A DNA stretch of 13,818 nt from Pseudomonadota bacterium (GTDB taxonomy: Bacteria > Pseudomonadota > Gammaproteobacteria > Xanthomonadales > Rhodanobacteraceae): assembly GCA_021777635.1 (NCBI GenBank), contig JAJYDI010000037.1, positions 1 to 13,818 of the forward strand, given 5' to 3'. Under the pieces are notes generated by a model. It searched no databases and was not told the DNA's origin. It saw nothing but the letters and a program-made list of their open reading frames with translations. Made by a program: the position numbers and the translations under genes. Below, in pieces: positions 13,688-13,818 of this stretch (within the stretch, counting starts at the first letter, position 1; each line of letters begins with the position of its first letter).

Positions 13688-13818
13688 CGCCGGCCGCCGC
13701 GCGCGAGCGCGCTCCGCTGCCGGATTTCTGCAGTGCCCCGGTCCTGTTCGCGCTGCTGCTGGTGGCGGCGATCGTGGCGCTGGTGCTGCTGCTGGCGCCG
13801 GGCGGCGCGCTGACCCTG
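13684..13818 (+). CDS. Probable sensor histidine kinase of the AlgZ/LytS type (partial, N-terminus only)
   Basis: Only 45 codons are visible before the window ends. The N-terminus is MTPAAARERAPLPDFCSAPV, followed by a hydrophobic helix of Leu/Val/Ala (about 21-39). The LPDFC motif followed by a membrane segment resembles the start of AlgZ/FimS-like kinases of Xanthomonadales and Pseudomonas, which work with an AlgR-type response regulator. That identification is from memory and the kinase domain is not visible. The ATG overlaps the carboxylesterase stop by 4 nt, so the two are probably co-translated. Confidence 0.5.
   Translation, partial: MTPAAARERAPLPDFCSAPVLFALLLVAAIVALVLLLAPGGALTL

Noticed and set aside
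1..13818. A CRISPR array, mobile element, phage gene or toxin-antitoxin pair
   Set aside because: No regularly spaced repeats, transposase or integrase motifs, terminal inverted repeats or paired small genes were seen. Gene content is conserved chromosomal.

Overview
The window is GC-rich chromosomal DNA of a gammaproteobacterium, most likely from the Xanthomonadales (Xanthomonadaceae/Rhodanobacteraceae). The evidence is protein-level resemblance, the three-domain monothiol glutaredoxin, a marR-outer membrane factor-emrA-emrB operon laid out like the Stenotrophomonas EmrCAB pump, and a probable AlgZ-type kinase after a small carboxylesterase. The taxonomic call is inference. There is no rRNA, tRNA, CRISPR array, transposase, integrase or phage gene, and almost every base is coding.

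Positions 1-2401 (minus strand) hold tsaD, folB, folK and a truncated DUF6159-type membrane protein, which look like one transcription unit. TsaD makes the t6A tRNA modification; FolB and FolK make successive folate intermediates. Divergent from tsaD, 53 bp away, are rpsU and a YqeY-family gene (2455-3204), driven by a good sigma70-type promoter that lies over the 5' end of tsaD. The dnaG and rpoD genes that often follow rpsU are absent. A 253-bp convergent spacer with short repeats comes next.

Positions 3458-6340 (minus strand) carry an AlaA-type aminotransferase, a tightly coupled SGNH/GDSL hydrolase, and a 305-residue Grx / A-type-like / rhodanese fusion with only two cysteines, each at an active site. 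The ribosome-assembly GTPase gene rsgA (6444-7496, plus strand) is divergent from the aminotransferase and starts at TTG.

Positions 7540-12234 (minus strand) are a compact efflux operon. A MarR repressor is followed by an outer-membrane factor lipoprotein, an EmrA-type adaptor and an EmrB-type 14-helix transporter, with gaps or overlaps of -4 to +15 nt. An AT-rich promoter with an overlapping palindrome precedes marR. Divergent from it is pagL, a lipid A 3-O-deacylase with its catalytic residues intact, so export and outer-membrane remodelling genes share one 168-bp spacer. The window closes with a carboxylesterase gene overlapping by 4 nt the start of a probable membrane sensor kinase.

Most of this is conserved housekeeping and accessory content. 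I found no clearly new system. The items most worth a second look are the two-cysteine Grx fusion, the Arg-to-His change in FolK, the separation of rpsU-yqeY from dnaG/rpoD, and the palindromes in the divergent promoter regions.
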